In this document: positions 36,081-47,555 of the stretch, piece by piece
How positions within the stretch are numbered: position 1 is the first letter of the stretch
Layout of the letters: each line of letters starts with the position of its first letter
Assembly: GCA_019049505.1 (NCBI GenBank)
Contig: CM032451.1
Span: forward strand, 37,925,758-37,989,757
Direction of reading: 5' to 3'
Source: Pachyrhynchus sulphureomaculatus
Taxonomy: Eukaryota > Arthropoda > Insecta > Coleoptera > Curculionidae
Length of the DNA stretch: 64,000 nt
The notes under the pieces: generated by a model
The model's database searches: none
The model's input: only the letters and a program-made list of their open reading frames with translations
What the model was told of the DNA's origin: nothing
Made by a program: the position numbers and the translations under genes

Positions 36081-36929
36081 GTACCGTTTGGATACTACTG
36101 TTTTTTCTTTGTCACATGATAAAATATAAATTTTATAATTAAAATTCTACATAGGACCTAAAATATATTAATATATTATACATTTAATTAAAATGAAGGT
36201 CGTCATTACCAAGTATAAGCTACTTCGGCTTACCTCTTTATAAGAACCTTCAGGATTCTGATTAATTTCTCCAAATACTCATTAATAGCCAACCAATTTT
36301 GTTGTTTAATATATCTTAAAAATTATTATTTTTCTAAATTTAAGAAGATATACTGACTACTTATGCGTGGTCTGCATCATCGTACGCTACTCAAACGATG
36401 GACTCTTATCTACCAACAAGAATGATGTCGCGCATTAATAACAGAAGAAAATATTACAAATATGAAGCCATTAGTAACTGAGAATCGTAGAATTTGTATA
36501 AGGCGGGTAGTAAAGAATGTACTGACGAAATTTTATATAATTATTTGTACATGAGGAAACTGTGAGTACCAAAAATGTTGACATTGGTTGGCCGTAGCCA
36601 CCGTCACCTTATGAAAGAATAATCAAAATGTAATTTATAATCTATTATAACCTCTGATGAGAAACAAAAACAATGTAGTGGGTAGAAAAGAGAGATAAAC
36701 CAGCCCAGAAATTTAAGGATCAGTGATATAAGCGAAATAAATTATACTTCTTGATTGTCTCCCCAACAATACTATATTGACAGGCAATTGTGATGCTGAA
36801 TGAATTGACAGAACATGTGGTGGGAATTTGAAAAAAGTCTGGATGGGCCACAGATATACGGATGTAGAAAAAATCATCACCAAATCACCTTTTTGAAGAA
36901 AATTGAGAAACTAAATGAATGCATTGAGA
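36081..36929. other. No recognisable gene
   Basis: AT-rich; no motif or shared repeat seen. Confidence 0.45.
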
Positions 36930-37032
36930 TAGCCAACAATCCACCATACCAAACATGGTCAAATGCCTTAGATATATCAAGTGCAACTACTCGAGATTCT
37001 TGAAAATCAATTTGCGTTGTTCCAAATATTGA
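36930..37032 (-). mobile_element. Older main-family LINE copy, left remnant (E)
   Basis: About 100 bp matches the motif A region of the main LINE family, including 'caaatgccttagatatatca' for '...A(L)DISKAF'. It stops at the poly(T) of the next insertion. The matching right half begins at about 38351, so copies E and C' are one element split by copy C. Confidence 0.65.
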
Positions 37033-38350
37033 TTTTTTTTTATAGGACTAGCACACGTGCTGCAGAGAAGTCCCTAAAGCGCTCCAGGGATGGCACGCGT
37101 GCGGAAAAAAGCGATTCACGTTGTTCTTAAATCGCTGTAAATTGTACTCGGTGGGAAACACAGCGCTGGGCAAATTATTCCAAAGGGATGATGTTCTCCA
37201 TATAAAAGACTGCTTGAAAAGCGTTGTACGCGGAGTAGCAAGCTGAACCTCATTTGGATGTGTATTTCTAACATGCACCGGTTTGGGAGGAATTAAGGGG
37301 GCTACATCCTTCGAACACTTTCCATGAAAATATTTGTAGAACAGACTTAAGTCGCCAACCGTTCTTAGAAGTTCCAGCGAATCAAGGCCGCCGGTCAGTT
37401 CCGGGTCTCCAATCAAACGAACAGCTCTTCTCTAAACAGAATCCAACAAATGCATTGTATGTTTGGAAGCCGAGCCCCAAACATGGGAGCAGTTTTCCAT
37501 AGCTGGTCGAATTTGAGCTTTGTACAGAATTAACAGTTGTTGTGGAGTGTAAAGCTTTCTGGTTCGAAATAGTATTCCCAACTTTTGAGAAGCTCTCCTT
37601 GCTATGCCTGCAACATGTTCATGTCAGGACATATTTGCTCCCAAATTAACGACCAACAAATTGAGCGACGATGTTAGGGAAATGGAATGCCCCGACATAA
37701 CTATGTCGGGTTCAGCAACGTTAACTTTTTTAGAAAAAAACTGCCGCCTGAGATTTTGTAGCGTTAAATTCCACTTGGTTACTGTCACCCTAGGATAGAA
37801 TTTCTTCCAGGTCTTTGTTAAGTTGAACGACCTCCTGCTGTCTGCGGATATTCGCCTGAGCAGCCTATGTCTGAACGTTCGAAATGAATGAAGAGACAAG
37901 CGTACTGTCATCTGCAAAGCTGTAGATTGGATTCCCGGTCTTTTCCAGCAGATCGTTAATGTAAATGAGAAAGAGTGTAGGAGACAGTATGGAGCCTTGG
38001 AGCACACCGGCGGTGATAGTGAAGGTGTTAGAAAGAAATCCGTCGACTGCCACTCGTAAAGAACGCTCTCTGAGGAAACATGAGAGCCACAAACAGAACT
38101 TTTCAGAGATCCCACAAGAGCGTAGCTTAGCCAACAGTCCATCGTGCCAAACACGATCGAATGCCTTGGATATGTCAAGAGCAACCGCTCGAGATTCTCC
38201 AAAGTGTTCAATTGCGTTGTTCCAAACATCTGTTACATATGTCAGAAGATCGATCGCTAATAATATTGAATCGTTCAAGATATTTTAGAAGATGCTGATT
38301 GATAACCTTTTCCATGACTTTCGATATGATTGAAAGCAGTAGTTGATAGT
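37033..38350 (-). mobile_element. Non-LTR retrotransposon, main family, copy C
   Basis: The poly(T) at 37033-37041 is the antisense of its poly(A) tail; the shared 3' end 'agcacacgtgct' follows. The minus strand holds RT motif A 'ALDISKAFDRVWHD', motif B 'AGVLQGSILSPTLF', 'YSFADDSTL' and the C-terminal domain, broken at about 37860 and 37430. The 5' end is truncated near 38350 within the RT. Target is an older family member (36930-37032 and 38351-39036). Confidence 0.85.
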
Positions 38351-39036
38351 TACTAATAATATTAAATCTTTCTAGATTTAAAACATGCTAACTGATGCCG
38401 TTTTCATAACTTTCCATATTATTGAAGGAAGTGCGATTGCCCGGTAGTTGATTAGCAAGGTTTTGCAACAGGATAGGTTGAAAAGTATATAGAAACTGGT
38501 GTAAGCTTAAAAGCGCATTTTTTGAGTACTATGGCAAGAATCAGCGCCAGAAGATTTTTTGATGACTGGCTTCATTGTCTGAAGACAATGTCGGGCATCC
38601 TTAACTGCACATTGAAAATAGTGGGTGCTGTGGAAATTGACAGTAGAATGTGACTACTCAGTGTACATCACCACTATACCAAACATTTTATTTTTGCCCT
38701 CGACACGCGTTTCGTTAACCATGTTAGCTTGATCAAGAGCGATGATTGATCGCTCCTGATAAAGCTAACATGGTTAGCGAAAGGTGCTTCGAGTGCAAAA
38801 ATGGTGGTATAGTGGTGATATATACTGAGTAGTGTCATAGTGCCAAAGATTCCACATTCCACATGGTGGAATGTGATGCAAGGAGTTGAGCTAACAAATT
38901 GGCTTTCTTAATAGGTGTTGCAATAGTATTATCTGGCCGTGTGAGTAGTGGTATAGTAGAATTAGTGAAATTTTGACTAATGGCCTCAACGACCAACCAA
39001 AAAAACCTGGGGGGTAGGGCCGGGCAAGAAGTTTTT
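38351..39036 (-). mobile_element. Older main-family LINE copy, right remnant (C')
   Basis: From 'actaataatattaaatcttt' onward this matches LINE text more diverged than copy C, through the 'KASGADGIP' region (about 38540-38560) to the linker near 39030. A PLE-type hairpin (38654-38868) interrupts it. It partly repeats RT sequence already present in copy C, showing that these are separate copies. Confidence 0.7.
38654..38868. mobile_element. Penelope-type inverted hairpin inside a LINE remnant
   Basis: Arms at about 38653-38742 and 38749-38833 are inverted copies ('actactcagtgtacatcacc' against 'ggtgatatatactgagtagt'; 'aaccatgttagctt' against 'aagctaacatggtt'). The 8-bp 'gaatgtga' flanks it at 38646-38653 and 38869-38876, and uninterrupted LINE copies have this sequence once, so it is a target-site duplication. 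The right arm reads 'ctgataa', a perfect 6-bp helix 'gctaac atg gttagc' and 'gaaa'; the antisense left arm has 'gaaacgcgt'. These are hammerhead-like parts of a PLE terminal repeat. Confidence 0.7.
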
Positions 39037-41142
39037 CTTTTTTTTTTTTTATGGGTCTAGCACACGTGCTACAGGGAAGTCCCTAAAGTGCTACGGGAGC
39101 GACACGTGTGCGGAGAAAGCGATTCACGTTGTTCTTGAATCGCTGTAGATTGTACTCGGTGGAAAACACAGTCCTGGGCAAATTATTCCAAAGGGATGAT
39201 GTTCTCCATATAAAAGACTGCTTGAAAAGCGTTGTACGAGGAGTAACAAGCTGAACCTCATACGGATGTGAAGAATTAGCGTGACGTGTACTTCTAGCAT
39301 GCACCGCTCTGGGAGGAATTAAGCGGGCCACATCCTTTGAACACTTTCCATGAAAGTACTTGTAGAATAGGCTCAAGTCGCCAACCGTTCTTCGATGTTC
39401 CAGCGAATCTAGGCCGACGGTCAGTTCCGGGTCTCCAATCAGACGAACAGCTCTTCTCTGAATAGAATCCAACAAATGCAGTGTATGTTTGGGAGCGGAG
39501 CTCCAAACATGGGAGCAGTATTCCATAGTTGGTCGAATTTGAACTTTGTAAAGAATTAACAGTTGTTGTGGAGTGTAAAGCTTTCTGGTTCGAAATAATA
39601 TTCCCAACTTTTGAGAAGCTCTCCTTGCTATGCCTGCAACATGTTCATACCAGGACATATTTGCTCCCAAATTAACGCCCAACAAATTGAGTGACGATGT
39701 TAGAGGAATGGAGTGCCCCGACATAACTATGTCGGGTTCAGCAACGTTAACTTTTTTAGAAAAAACTGCCGCCTGGGTTTTCGTAGCGTTAAATTCCACT
39801 TGGTTACTGTCACCCCAAGATAGAATTTCTTCCAGGTCTTTGTTAAATTGAATGACTTCCTGCTGTCTGCGGATATTCGTCTGAGTAGCCGATGTCCGAG
39901 CGTTCAAAGTGAATGAAGAGATAAGTGTACTGTCATCTGCAAAGCTGTAGATTGGATTCTCGGTCTTTTCCAGCAGATCGTTAATGTAAATGAGAAAGAG
40001 AGTAGGAGGCAGTATGGAGCCTTGGGGTACACGGGCGTTGATAGTGAAGGTGTTAGAAAGAAATCCGTCGACTGCCACTCGTAAAGAACGCTCTCTGAGG
40101 AAACATGAGAGCCACAAACAGAACTTTTCCGACATACCATAAGAACGTAGCTTAGCCAACAGCCCATCGTGCCAAACACGGTCGAATGCCTTGGATATGT
40201 CAAGAGCAACCGCTCGAGATTCTCCAAAGTGTTCACTTGCATTGTTCCAAACATGTGTTACATAAGTCAGAAGATCTCCTGTTGATCTATTTTTACGAAA
40301 GCCATTTTGGTCATCGCTAATAATGTTGAATCGTTCAAGATATTTTAGAAGATGCTGATTGATAGCCTTTTCCATGACTTTCGATATTATTGAAAGCAGT
40401 GCGATTAGTCGGTAGTTATTTGGCAAGGTCTTCTTGCCTTTTTTAGGTATCGGCTGAACTGTAGCACATTTCCAGCAGGAAGGAAATATTCCCTTTTTGT
40501 AGAATAGGTTGAAAAGTCTACAGAAAACTGGTGTTAGTTCCCTCGCACAGATTTTTTAAGAACTATGGCAGGTATTCCGTCAGCGCCAGAAGCCTTTTTG
40601 GTGTCTAGCTTCATCAGAATACGCTTTATGATACGCTGTCTGAAGACAACATCGGGCATCTTTGACTGCACTATGGGGATAGTAGGTGGTGTTTTTCCTT
40701 GGAAATCAACTGTAGAATGTGAAGCAAAGAGTTCAGCCAACAAGTTCGCTTTCTCAACAGGTGTCGTTGCAATAGAATTATCTGGCCGTGTGAGTGGTGG
40801 TATGGCGGATTTGGTGAAATTTTGACTAACTGCCTTAGCGACCGACCAAAAGGACCTTGAATTGCCGGGACAGGCGATTTAACACTGTTTGTTTGTTTTT
40901 CTTGGATTTCTCGATAATTTTTTTGCATCTGTTCAGGGTATAAACGAAGATTTACTATAATTTATGAAGTTAGGTTTTTCATGCCATTGCCGGCAGGGAA
41001 AAGTTTTGAGCTTCTTTGCATTTTCGGTCGAACCAAGGATTGTCGTTGACCATTGGAAGGGTTCTTACTCGAAAAACGGCTTGAAGCTTCTATGCGGGCC
41101 AAAACAACCTCCTTAGCGCAGTCAGATGGGCAGTGTGATATA
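39037..41142 (-). mobile_element. Non-LTR retrotransposon, main family, copy D
   Basis: The poly(T) at about 39037-39050 marks the 3' tail. The copy extends 2.1 kb to the linker between endonuclease and RT. The 447-codon frame 39083-40426 is intact from 'NNYR' through motif A 'ALDISKAFDRVWHD', motif B, 'FADD' (39932-39943) and the C-terminus. Upstream, the run of six A in 'PKKGKK' is one base short (about 40440) and a second frameshift lies near 40550. It is second in preservation only to copy H. Confidence 0.9.
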
Positions 41143-41829
41143 GTTTTAACTTATCAGTTGTCAAATTTCTACTCGCAGTAAGCAATTTAACATACAAATG
41201 TAGTTAATCTAAAGTACTTTTATTATTTTTTGTGAAATTGACAATAGGATTATTAAATTAATTATCTCAGCTTTATATTACAGAACAGAAAATATTTTCC
41301 AGGCGCTACAGTTGCTTAATACTTTCTTATGTTAAGAAACAGATCCAACTTCAGCGTAACAGTTTGTATTACTTGAATTAAACCAGTCTCTTCTTCATGG
41401 TAAATGAATTAACATAGCGCATAAAGATATAATTAAATGATTTTAATTAATACAACTGTGAGCTTTGTAATGATAAGCCTTTGTTAACGGGAACTAATGT
41501 GATTTGTCGTGAAATTGAGAAATTCCGCAATGAAAATTATTGTTATTGCTGAACGAACTACTGATAATTTTTAATTATAATTCTAATACAATTTTAATTA
41601 AGTGTGAATTGAACTTTTTGCACCTTGAGTTTTGAACCGCTTTAAACGATGTACCTACAGCTATAGCTCAGCATGTTGAGTATTACAGTATGTTTGGCGT
41701 ATCATAAATGGTTTTGTATGTCCACAAGACATTTGGAGTTACTTTAATTATATAATTTCTTATATTATGTAGACACGACTTTAATGATAACATAAAAAAC
41801 GACAGTGGACTGTAATCAATAAGGTTAGT
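41143..41829. other. No recognisable gene
   Basis: AT-rich spacer between LINE copy D and the split mariner. Confidence 0.5.
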
Positions 41830-43790
41830 AACCTCCATACATTTGGGGAGATTATCATTGTTTTTATTCCTTCAGAAAAAAAAAGTTTTATACTCTGCAT
41901 AATACTCATTTATAGGACAGATAACCTCTTTATTTGATGAAAATTTTTTCCCTCACTGAATTTTTGAGGTTAGAAAACAAAAAAAAGGTCGCTTGGGTGA
42001 CAAAACTGGAGAATGAGGTGGTGGGATACTATTGAGAGCATTTTCCACAAGAATAAATCCTTTTTTGCGTACTAATCTTGGTCGCTTCTACTTTAGCTTA
42101 CTATAGAAACGGTCCTTTAATGTTGCGTAATAAGAGCCAATCACTGTTTTCACTATATCACTATAAGCCTGGTTCTATTCAATGCTGGATGTATGCCTTC
42201 CCCCTGAATTTCCATCTCAATCTATATGCAGCTGTTGTCATCCATTCCATGCCCGCAACCCTCTGTATGTAATACTGCCATCTTGTTTTGGGACGCCTCA
42301 CGCTCCTCCTCTGTTCTCGTGGTCTCCATTCTAATGTTCGCTTTGTCCATCGATAATCGATAGTGCATGTTATATGTCCAGGCTATTGCCACTTTCTTTC
42401 TGCTACGTGTACTATAACATCCTTTAGTTTTGTTTGTTCACGTATCCACTCGTTTCTTTTTCTATCTTTAAGTTTTATCCCGATCATTCGTCTTTCGTGT
42501 GTTGTCTGAGTCCGAGCTATTTATTGTATATCAGCTTTATTCAGTCTCCAAATTTCCACGCCCTATGTAATTACGGTTAGGATTGTAAACTTTGGTCTTT
42601 AACTTATTTGGCATGGCTTTATCCTTGAATATATAACTTAATTTCTCGAATACGAACCATCCTAGCCTGATTCTTTTTGAAATTTTATCCGAGACAGTGT
42701 CTCACGTCGTAGTAATTTCTTGCTCCAGATACACCTGTTCCTTCTAAATTTATAACTATGTTGTTGTGAGTGTTAGTTCAGGTTAGGTAATAGTTTTGTC
42801 TTACTTTTATTCATCTTAAGATCAATTGTCTTTAAGTGGTAATTAAACTCATTTATCATTTCTTGTAACTCATGTGGATTACTACTGATGACCACGGTAT
42901 CGTCTGCGAACCTTAAATGACTTAGATACACACCATCTATCTTTAGGCCATTCTTTGTCCAGTCTAGTTGGCGAAATACGTCTTCTAGAGCTGTAATAAA
43001 TAGCGTAAGAGAGATTGCATCTTCCGGTCTTACACCTCTTCATCATTACTGTTTTACTCTTTTGCAAATAGTCAATCTTTATGATACCCTGTGAGTTCAC
43101 AAAGCGGTTGTCATCACCTTTCCTGCCGATAAAACTATTGTCTCTTTTTTCGGTGCACTTTTACTTCCGCGAACTCACTATTTTGACTGCAGTTTTGTCT
43201 CCGGGGTATAATGGTGGATCCACGTTTTCTCTACAGTCGCAAAACGATGCCAGACGTTTTTCGGATTACGCTGCAACCTTTCCAAACAGGATTTTGGAAT
43301 GCCCTTAACCATGCGTTTTCGGTCTGTAGTCAACCAACGCGGCACCCATTTTGCACTCAGCTCTTTTATTTTTAGGACCTTATGAGATGCCTACTATCTT
43401 AGCAATCTCACGACGCTTTATGCGACGATCTTCCATCACGATACTATGAATTTTATCCACCCTTTCTTCAGAAGAACTTCAATCGCGCGTCTTGCACATG
43501 CGGCATCTGCAGTGCTTGTACAGCTACGTTTAAATTCATTTCTCGAGTAATAAATAGTCTTGAGTCTTGGTGTAGAGTACACATGTTTCTTCAGTTTAGT
43601 TTCTATCTAGGTCGCAGTCCACTTTTTTAAATAAAAATGTTTGATCTTTACACGGTACTCGGCTTTATTCATTTCCAGGAAACAACGTTTGTTTGATATT
43701 TTAAACCCAACCGTGACAAGAATCATGCTCACCAGCAGTTATACCGCTTAATAAAATTTCCCGCAATTTCTTAGAAATTTGACAGACTAA
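41830..43790 (-). mobile_element. Mariner element split by an RTE-like insertion
   Basis: The N-terminal half on the minus strand (43670-43048) reads 'VKIKHFYLKKWTAT', 'LKTIYYSRNEFKRSCTSTAD', 'EDRRIKRREIAKIVG' and 'NSQGIIKIDYLQKSKTV'. After the insert the C-terminal half (42142-41840) continues 'IGSYYATLKDRFYSKLK', 'RPRLVRKKGFI' and 'FFSEGIKTM'. The join falls exactly in the conserved mariner stretch '(GII.IDYL.KGKT)...YYA.LL'. Catalytic regions are badly decayed: the second-Asp block reads 'VENALN'. Terminal repeats not identified. Confidence 0.75.
42151..43047 (-). mobile_element. RTE-like retrotransposon, 5' truncated, nested in mariner
   Basis: The minus strand reads 'GVRPEDAISLTLFITALEDV', 'LRFADDTVVISSNPHELQEM' (intact FADD), then 'RRMIGIKLKDRKRNEWIREQ', 'ERKWQWPGHI' and 'EQRRSVRRPKTRW', ending near 42155. 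The 8-bp 'actgtttt' occurs at both edges (42143-42150 and 43048-43055), once per side of the split mariner. The 3' end is a short 'atagtgat'-type repeat rather than poly(A), as is usual for RTE-type elements. Confidence 0.8.
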
Positions 43791-43924
43791 TTAGTCCACC
43801 CTTGTAAAGTTGTGATTTGTTAAGATGCCTATGATTATATAAATATTAATGTTTGTTCGTTTGTAAATCTACCACGTGGGGTGCTTGCGATGCCATTATT
43901 GTTCTTAAAATTATTTCTATTTTA

Positions 43925-44405
43925 TTATATCAACATTTTCGGAAAAAGTAATATCTATCGAACAAACAGGCTTCATTCCAGGAAGAGAAACTAGAGAACA
44001 AATTCTCAACGTACGCCAGATAATAAAAAAGTCAGGGAATTCCAAAAAAAACCTAATCTGTTTTATAGACTACTCTAAAGCTTTCGACTGCATATAATGG
44101 AACAATTTTGGACGATTCTAATCAGCATGGGAACACCGATACATCCTGTAAACCTTTTCTGATCCTTGTATGAGAATACAAATGGCAGAATTAAATTGAA
44201 TACTTCTTGTTCTAATCCCTCACTTTTTATCATATATAGTGAACATATAATAAGGTCTGTTTTGGATGGCTGAAGTATGGATGTGACAATCGGTGCAAAA
44301 AAGCTAAGTAACCTGAGATATGCAGATTATACTGTTATACTTTCAACGTCAATACAAGACCTAGAATCAACTATCACTGGCCTACACACATTTTGGTGCC
44401 TAGGA
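43925..44405 (+). mobile_element. RTE-like reverse-transcriptase fragment
   Basis: The plus strand reads 'EQTGFIPGRETREQILNVRQ', 'NLICFIDYSKAFDCI' (motif A), and after frame changes 'DVTIGAKKLSNLRYADYTVI' (motif C: second Asp replaced by Tyr). Both ends are truncated. Dead. Confidence 0.65.
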
Positions 44406-44499
44406 TTTTAGACCTGATTTTAAGTATGTCTGATAAGGTGATGTCAAAAATTTTACTGGTTTTTTGTATCAGCTCTAGTTAATGAGATAGAAAAAAAAT

Positions 44500-46140
44500 G
44501 CATTTTTACAAAAATATGGCTTTATTGTAACATTCTACACGAAGAAATTGTTTTTTGAGTGATTTTTTAGAGTGAAATGTTTTGGGCAAGCTCGCATAAG
44601 TCCCCAACAATAGTCTGTTATCACATGAACGTCCTATCTGCCTTAATACCTGTTCTCTATTATTTTTTTTATATCTTGGTGGAAACATTCTCCTTGTTCT
44701 TCGCTCAAATCTCCTAGGTTATGTTGAAAATGATCTATATGACTATTAAGGTAGTGTATTTTTATGCTCATATGACTGCCTAAATTTTTAAAGTGATGAA
44801 GCAATACATCAACTAACTGTACCTAGTTTTCAGCCTTATAATTTCCAAGGAAATTTTGTACAACCGCTACAAAAGATTTCCACGTATTTGGGGCCTATCA
44901 AAAAAGCCTGCCTTTAGTTTTTCAGTACTTAATCCAGGAAATTTTTAAGAAAAAAAATGGAAACATTGACTGTTTTTGTCCAGAGCTTTGACATATTGCT
45001 TCATTAGCCCTAATTTTATGTTCGAGGGTGGAAGAATGATTTTTTCTCGTGGAACCAAAGGCTCATTTATCTCATTTCTTTCATCAACGACCAAAGCATC
45101 TCTCACAGGCTAATTTTCTTGCATCCAGTGTCTTAATTTGGCTCGACTGTGCCACAAACAAATAAAACATGGATATTTTGTATAGCCACTTTGTTGTAAC
45201 AAAAAATTAACCATCTTTAAGTCGACACACATTTATGTTCAACATATTTTATTTTCTGTAAAAGTACTGAAATCACCCGATATTCTCATACAATACAAGT
45301 GGGCAATTGGAATAGAAGCATATTTTTTTTGCCATTATGTAAAAGTACAGCTTTTAGACTTTGTTTACTGTTGGCAATAAAGAGACGTTAATCACTTGCC
45401 TGATAGGTCCCCAAACCCATGAAAGTGAATAGGCCGCTCGCATCACTATAATATACTAAATTATCATCATAAGAAAAAAATTGCAATAAGTTTTGTTCTC
45501 TCGTGCGATAGGAAGAAATTTTTACATCAGAGGATAGGCAATTTTTTGCTACTAACCTTGATGCTAGCAATTCGGCAAGCTCTTTTTAAAAGATCTAAGT
45601 GTCTGATGAGATCATTAAGCTCTTTATGTGAAAATAAATTAGGATTCTATGATTCTGCACAATATTCACTTCCTTGAGAAGCACTGGCTTCTTTAATTTC
45701 TTCATCATGAAATTGTGGTAGCTGATGAAAAGCTGGTACTGGAACGTTTTCTGAATGGGGTATTAGTCTTCTTACTGAAGAAATATTGGGATATTTCCAT
45801 TTATGACAATTGGTTTTATTGATGCCCACGTTATTTATCATACAGAAGTCACAGTCTTCGTGATAGTTTTCTTGTTCTTTTCAAATCATGGGTACTCCAA
45901 ATGTCAGAGATTTACGTGTATCTTTCTCCCATCGTCGCAGATATTCAATGCACATTTTGCGTACACTATGAGGCACCCACGCTTTATCTTGATTGCGAAT
46001 TTCTTTATTGAAGTAAGCAAAATACAAACGGGTCAGAGTATCTGTTACCAATTTTCGCTGATCTTTTAAAATATGTTCACCACAAATGTAACGAAACTTA
46101 TCAGGATTGTCAACACAACGTCTTAACTTACTAGCCATTA
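44500..46140 (-). pseudogene. X family copy 2: uncharacterised Cys-rich protein, decayed
   Basis: Same domain order as X copy 1. From ATG near 46138: 'VDNPDKFRYICGEHILKDQR', 'EIRNQDKAWVPHSVRKMCIE' and 'KSLTFGVPM'. Then 'YPNISSVRRLIPHSENVPVP' (45790-45730), 'LASRLVAKN' (45550), 'SGYTKYPCFICLWHSRAK' (about 45190), 'LVPREKIILPPSNIKLGLMK' (about 45050), 'FPGLSTEKLKAGFFDRPQIR', 'HMSIKIHYLNSHIDHF' and 'LGDLSEEQGECFHQDIKK' (about 44700), and a final 'HSKKSLKKQFL' (about 44555). Several Cys of the N-terminal CxxC pairs are lost and frames break often. No intron corresponding to that of copy 1 is evident. Confidence 0.65.
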
Positions 46141-46254
46141 TGAAATAAGAAGATTAATTTTATCAGTGTTATTGCAAAACCTGCTGTTTTCGAATAAGAC
46201 GACTAAAAATAAAAAATGAGGTTAGGTAGTGAACTAGAGCTGACAGGGTAAAAT

Positions 46255-47045
46255 AAATTTTGGCGATGTCTAGTATATTACCTTCCTTATCAACTATAGA
46301 TAAAAACAGACCTGCACCAAAACAACATTTTTTTTTGTACACTTGCATTATGAAGCGCCTTGAAATCACTACCAAAAACTATAGATTGACAATTAATACA
46401 GCGAAAACCAAAGTAATGATTGTTAGTTGTAATGAAGATCTATCACACATAAATGAAATTGCTGGTTTCACTGTTGTAGACTATTTCAACTATTTAGAAT
46501 CCCTCATAAGAAACAATAATGGCTGTGAAGCGGAAGTAAGAAGACGTTTGGCTGTGGCTAGAAACTCAATGATCAAACTCACTAAGGTCTGGAAAGATCC
46601 AACTGTCACAAAAAACACAAAGTTAAGATTGCTATCCAGCCTTATATTTTCTACAGCAACTTATGCTGGAAACATGGTCCACAAAAAAAGTTGACAAAAG
46701 ACAAATCGATGCGTTTGAGATGTGGGCATTTGAAGAATCCGCAGAGTATCATATACTAAACACCCTACTAATGTATTTATACTTAGTATAAATGACCGTC
46801 TTTTAAATAGAATTAATAGACACTACCTGAAATATTTTGGTCACATTATTAGGAAAGTGGATGCCATGAAAAAGCTTGTAGTAATGGGGAAGGTAGAGGG
46901 TAGAAGATCAAGGGGACTATCTCCAGCAAGATGGTCTGACCAAGTAAGATCTCTTCTTGATATGAGCATGCACGAGCCAAATCAGGTCGCGCAGGATCGA
47001 GATGCTTGGAGAATGACTGTTGAGGCAGCAATTACATATTTTCAC
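46255..47045 (+). mobile_element. RTE-like retrotransposon, C-terminal part
   Basis: The plus strand reads 'TINTAKTKVMIVSCNEDLSH', 'EVRRRLAVARNSMIKLTKVW', 'TKNTKLRLLSSLIFSTATYA', then, frameshifted, 'QIDAFEMWAF', 'RINRHYLKYFGHIIRKVDAM' and 'VEGRRSRGLSPARWSDQVRS' to a TGA at about 47045. It is the post-RT region of an RTE-like ORF. Relatively few breaks. It starts within 120 bp of the X copy 2 start codon. Confidence 0.8.
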
Positions 47046-47150
47046 TGATACTATTGGGGTGAAAGGATTGAGAGAGAGAAAAACTACTACTATTACATAT
47101 TTTCACTGATACTATTGGGGTGAAAGGAGAGAGAGAGAGAGAGGGAGAAA
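47033..47150 (+). repeat. Tandemly duplicated 3' tail of the RTE-like copy
   Basis: The segment 'ttcactgatactattggggt' followed by 'gaaagga' and a GA repeat occurs twice with a 61-bp period (47041 and 47102), ending in a (GA)n run. Confidence 0.8.
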
Positions 47151-47555
47151 CTAACCTGAACTAATTTAAACCAACTGCAGTCTTTCATTGGTAACCCTAT
47201 TTAAATTTAGTAACACTAAATTTTCTATTTGAAGTTGTACAATATCAGTTTGAAGATAGTAGGTAAAGTTAGAGATTTACTAGTGAGATTTCATTGTAAT
47301 GTTTTTTTCTTGAGACGTGTATACATAAGATTGTAACTTCTGTCGTTCAGAAGCATAAACTTTTCACATGAAACAAGTAATAGAAAAGCTGTCAAAATAA
47401 AAACGATCGAATCCGAAAAATTTGTAATAAGTATGCCTACAAAGTAATTACCCAAAATAATTTAAAGATCTTTTGTCTTTAGGGAAAACTTAAAAACACT
47501 TGAAAATATTCAACTACATTTCCCCAATCGCTATCAGTAGTTACTGTCATAGAAT
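47151..47555. other. No recognisable gene
   Basis: AT-rich spacer. Confidence 0.45.

Noticed and set aside
39083..40426. Intact host gene of 447 residues
   Set aside because: It is the RT and C-terminal part of LINE copy D; the frame upstream is broken by a one-base loss in an A run, and near-identical text occurs in copies C, G and H.
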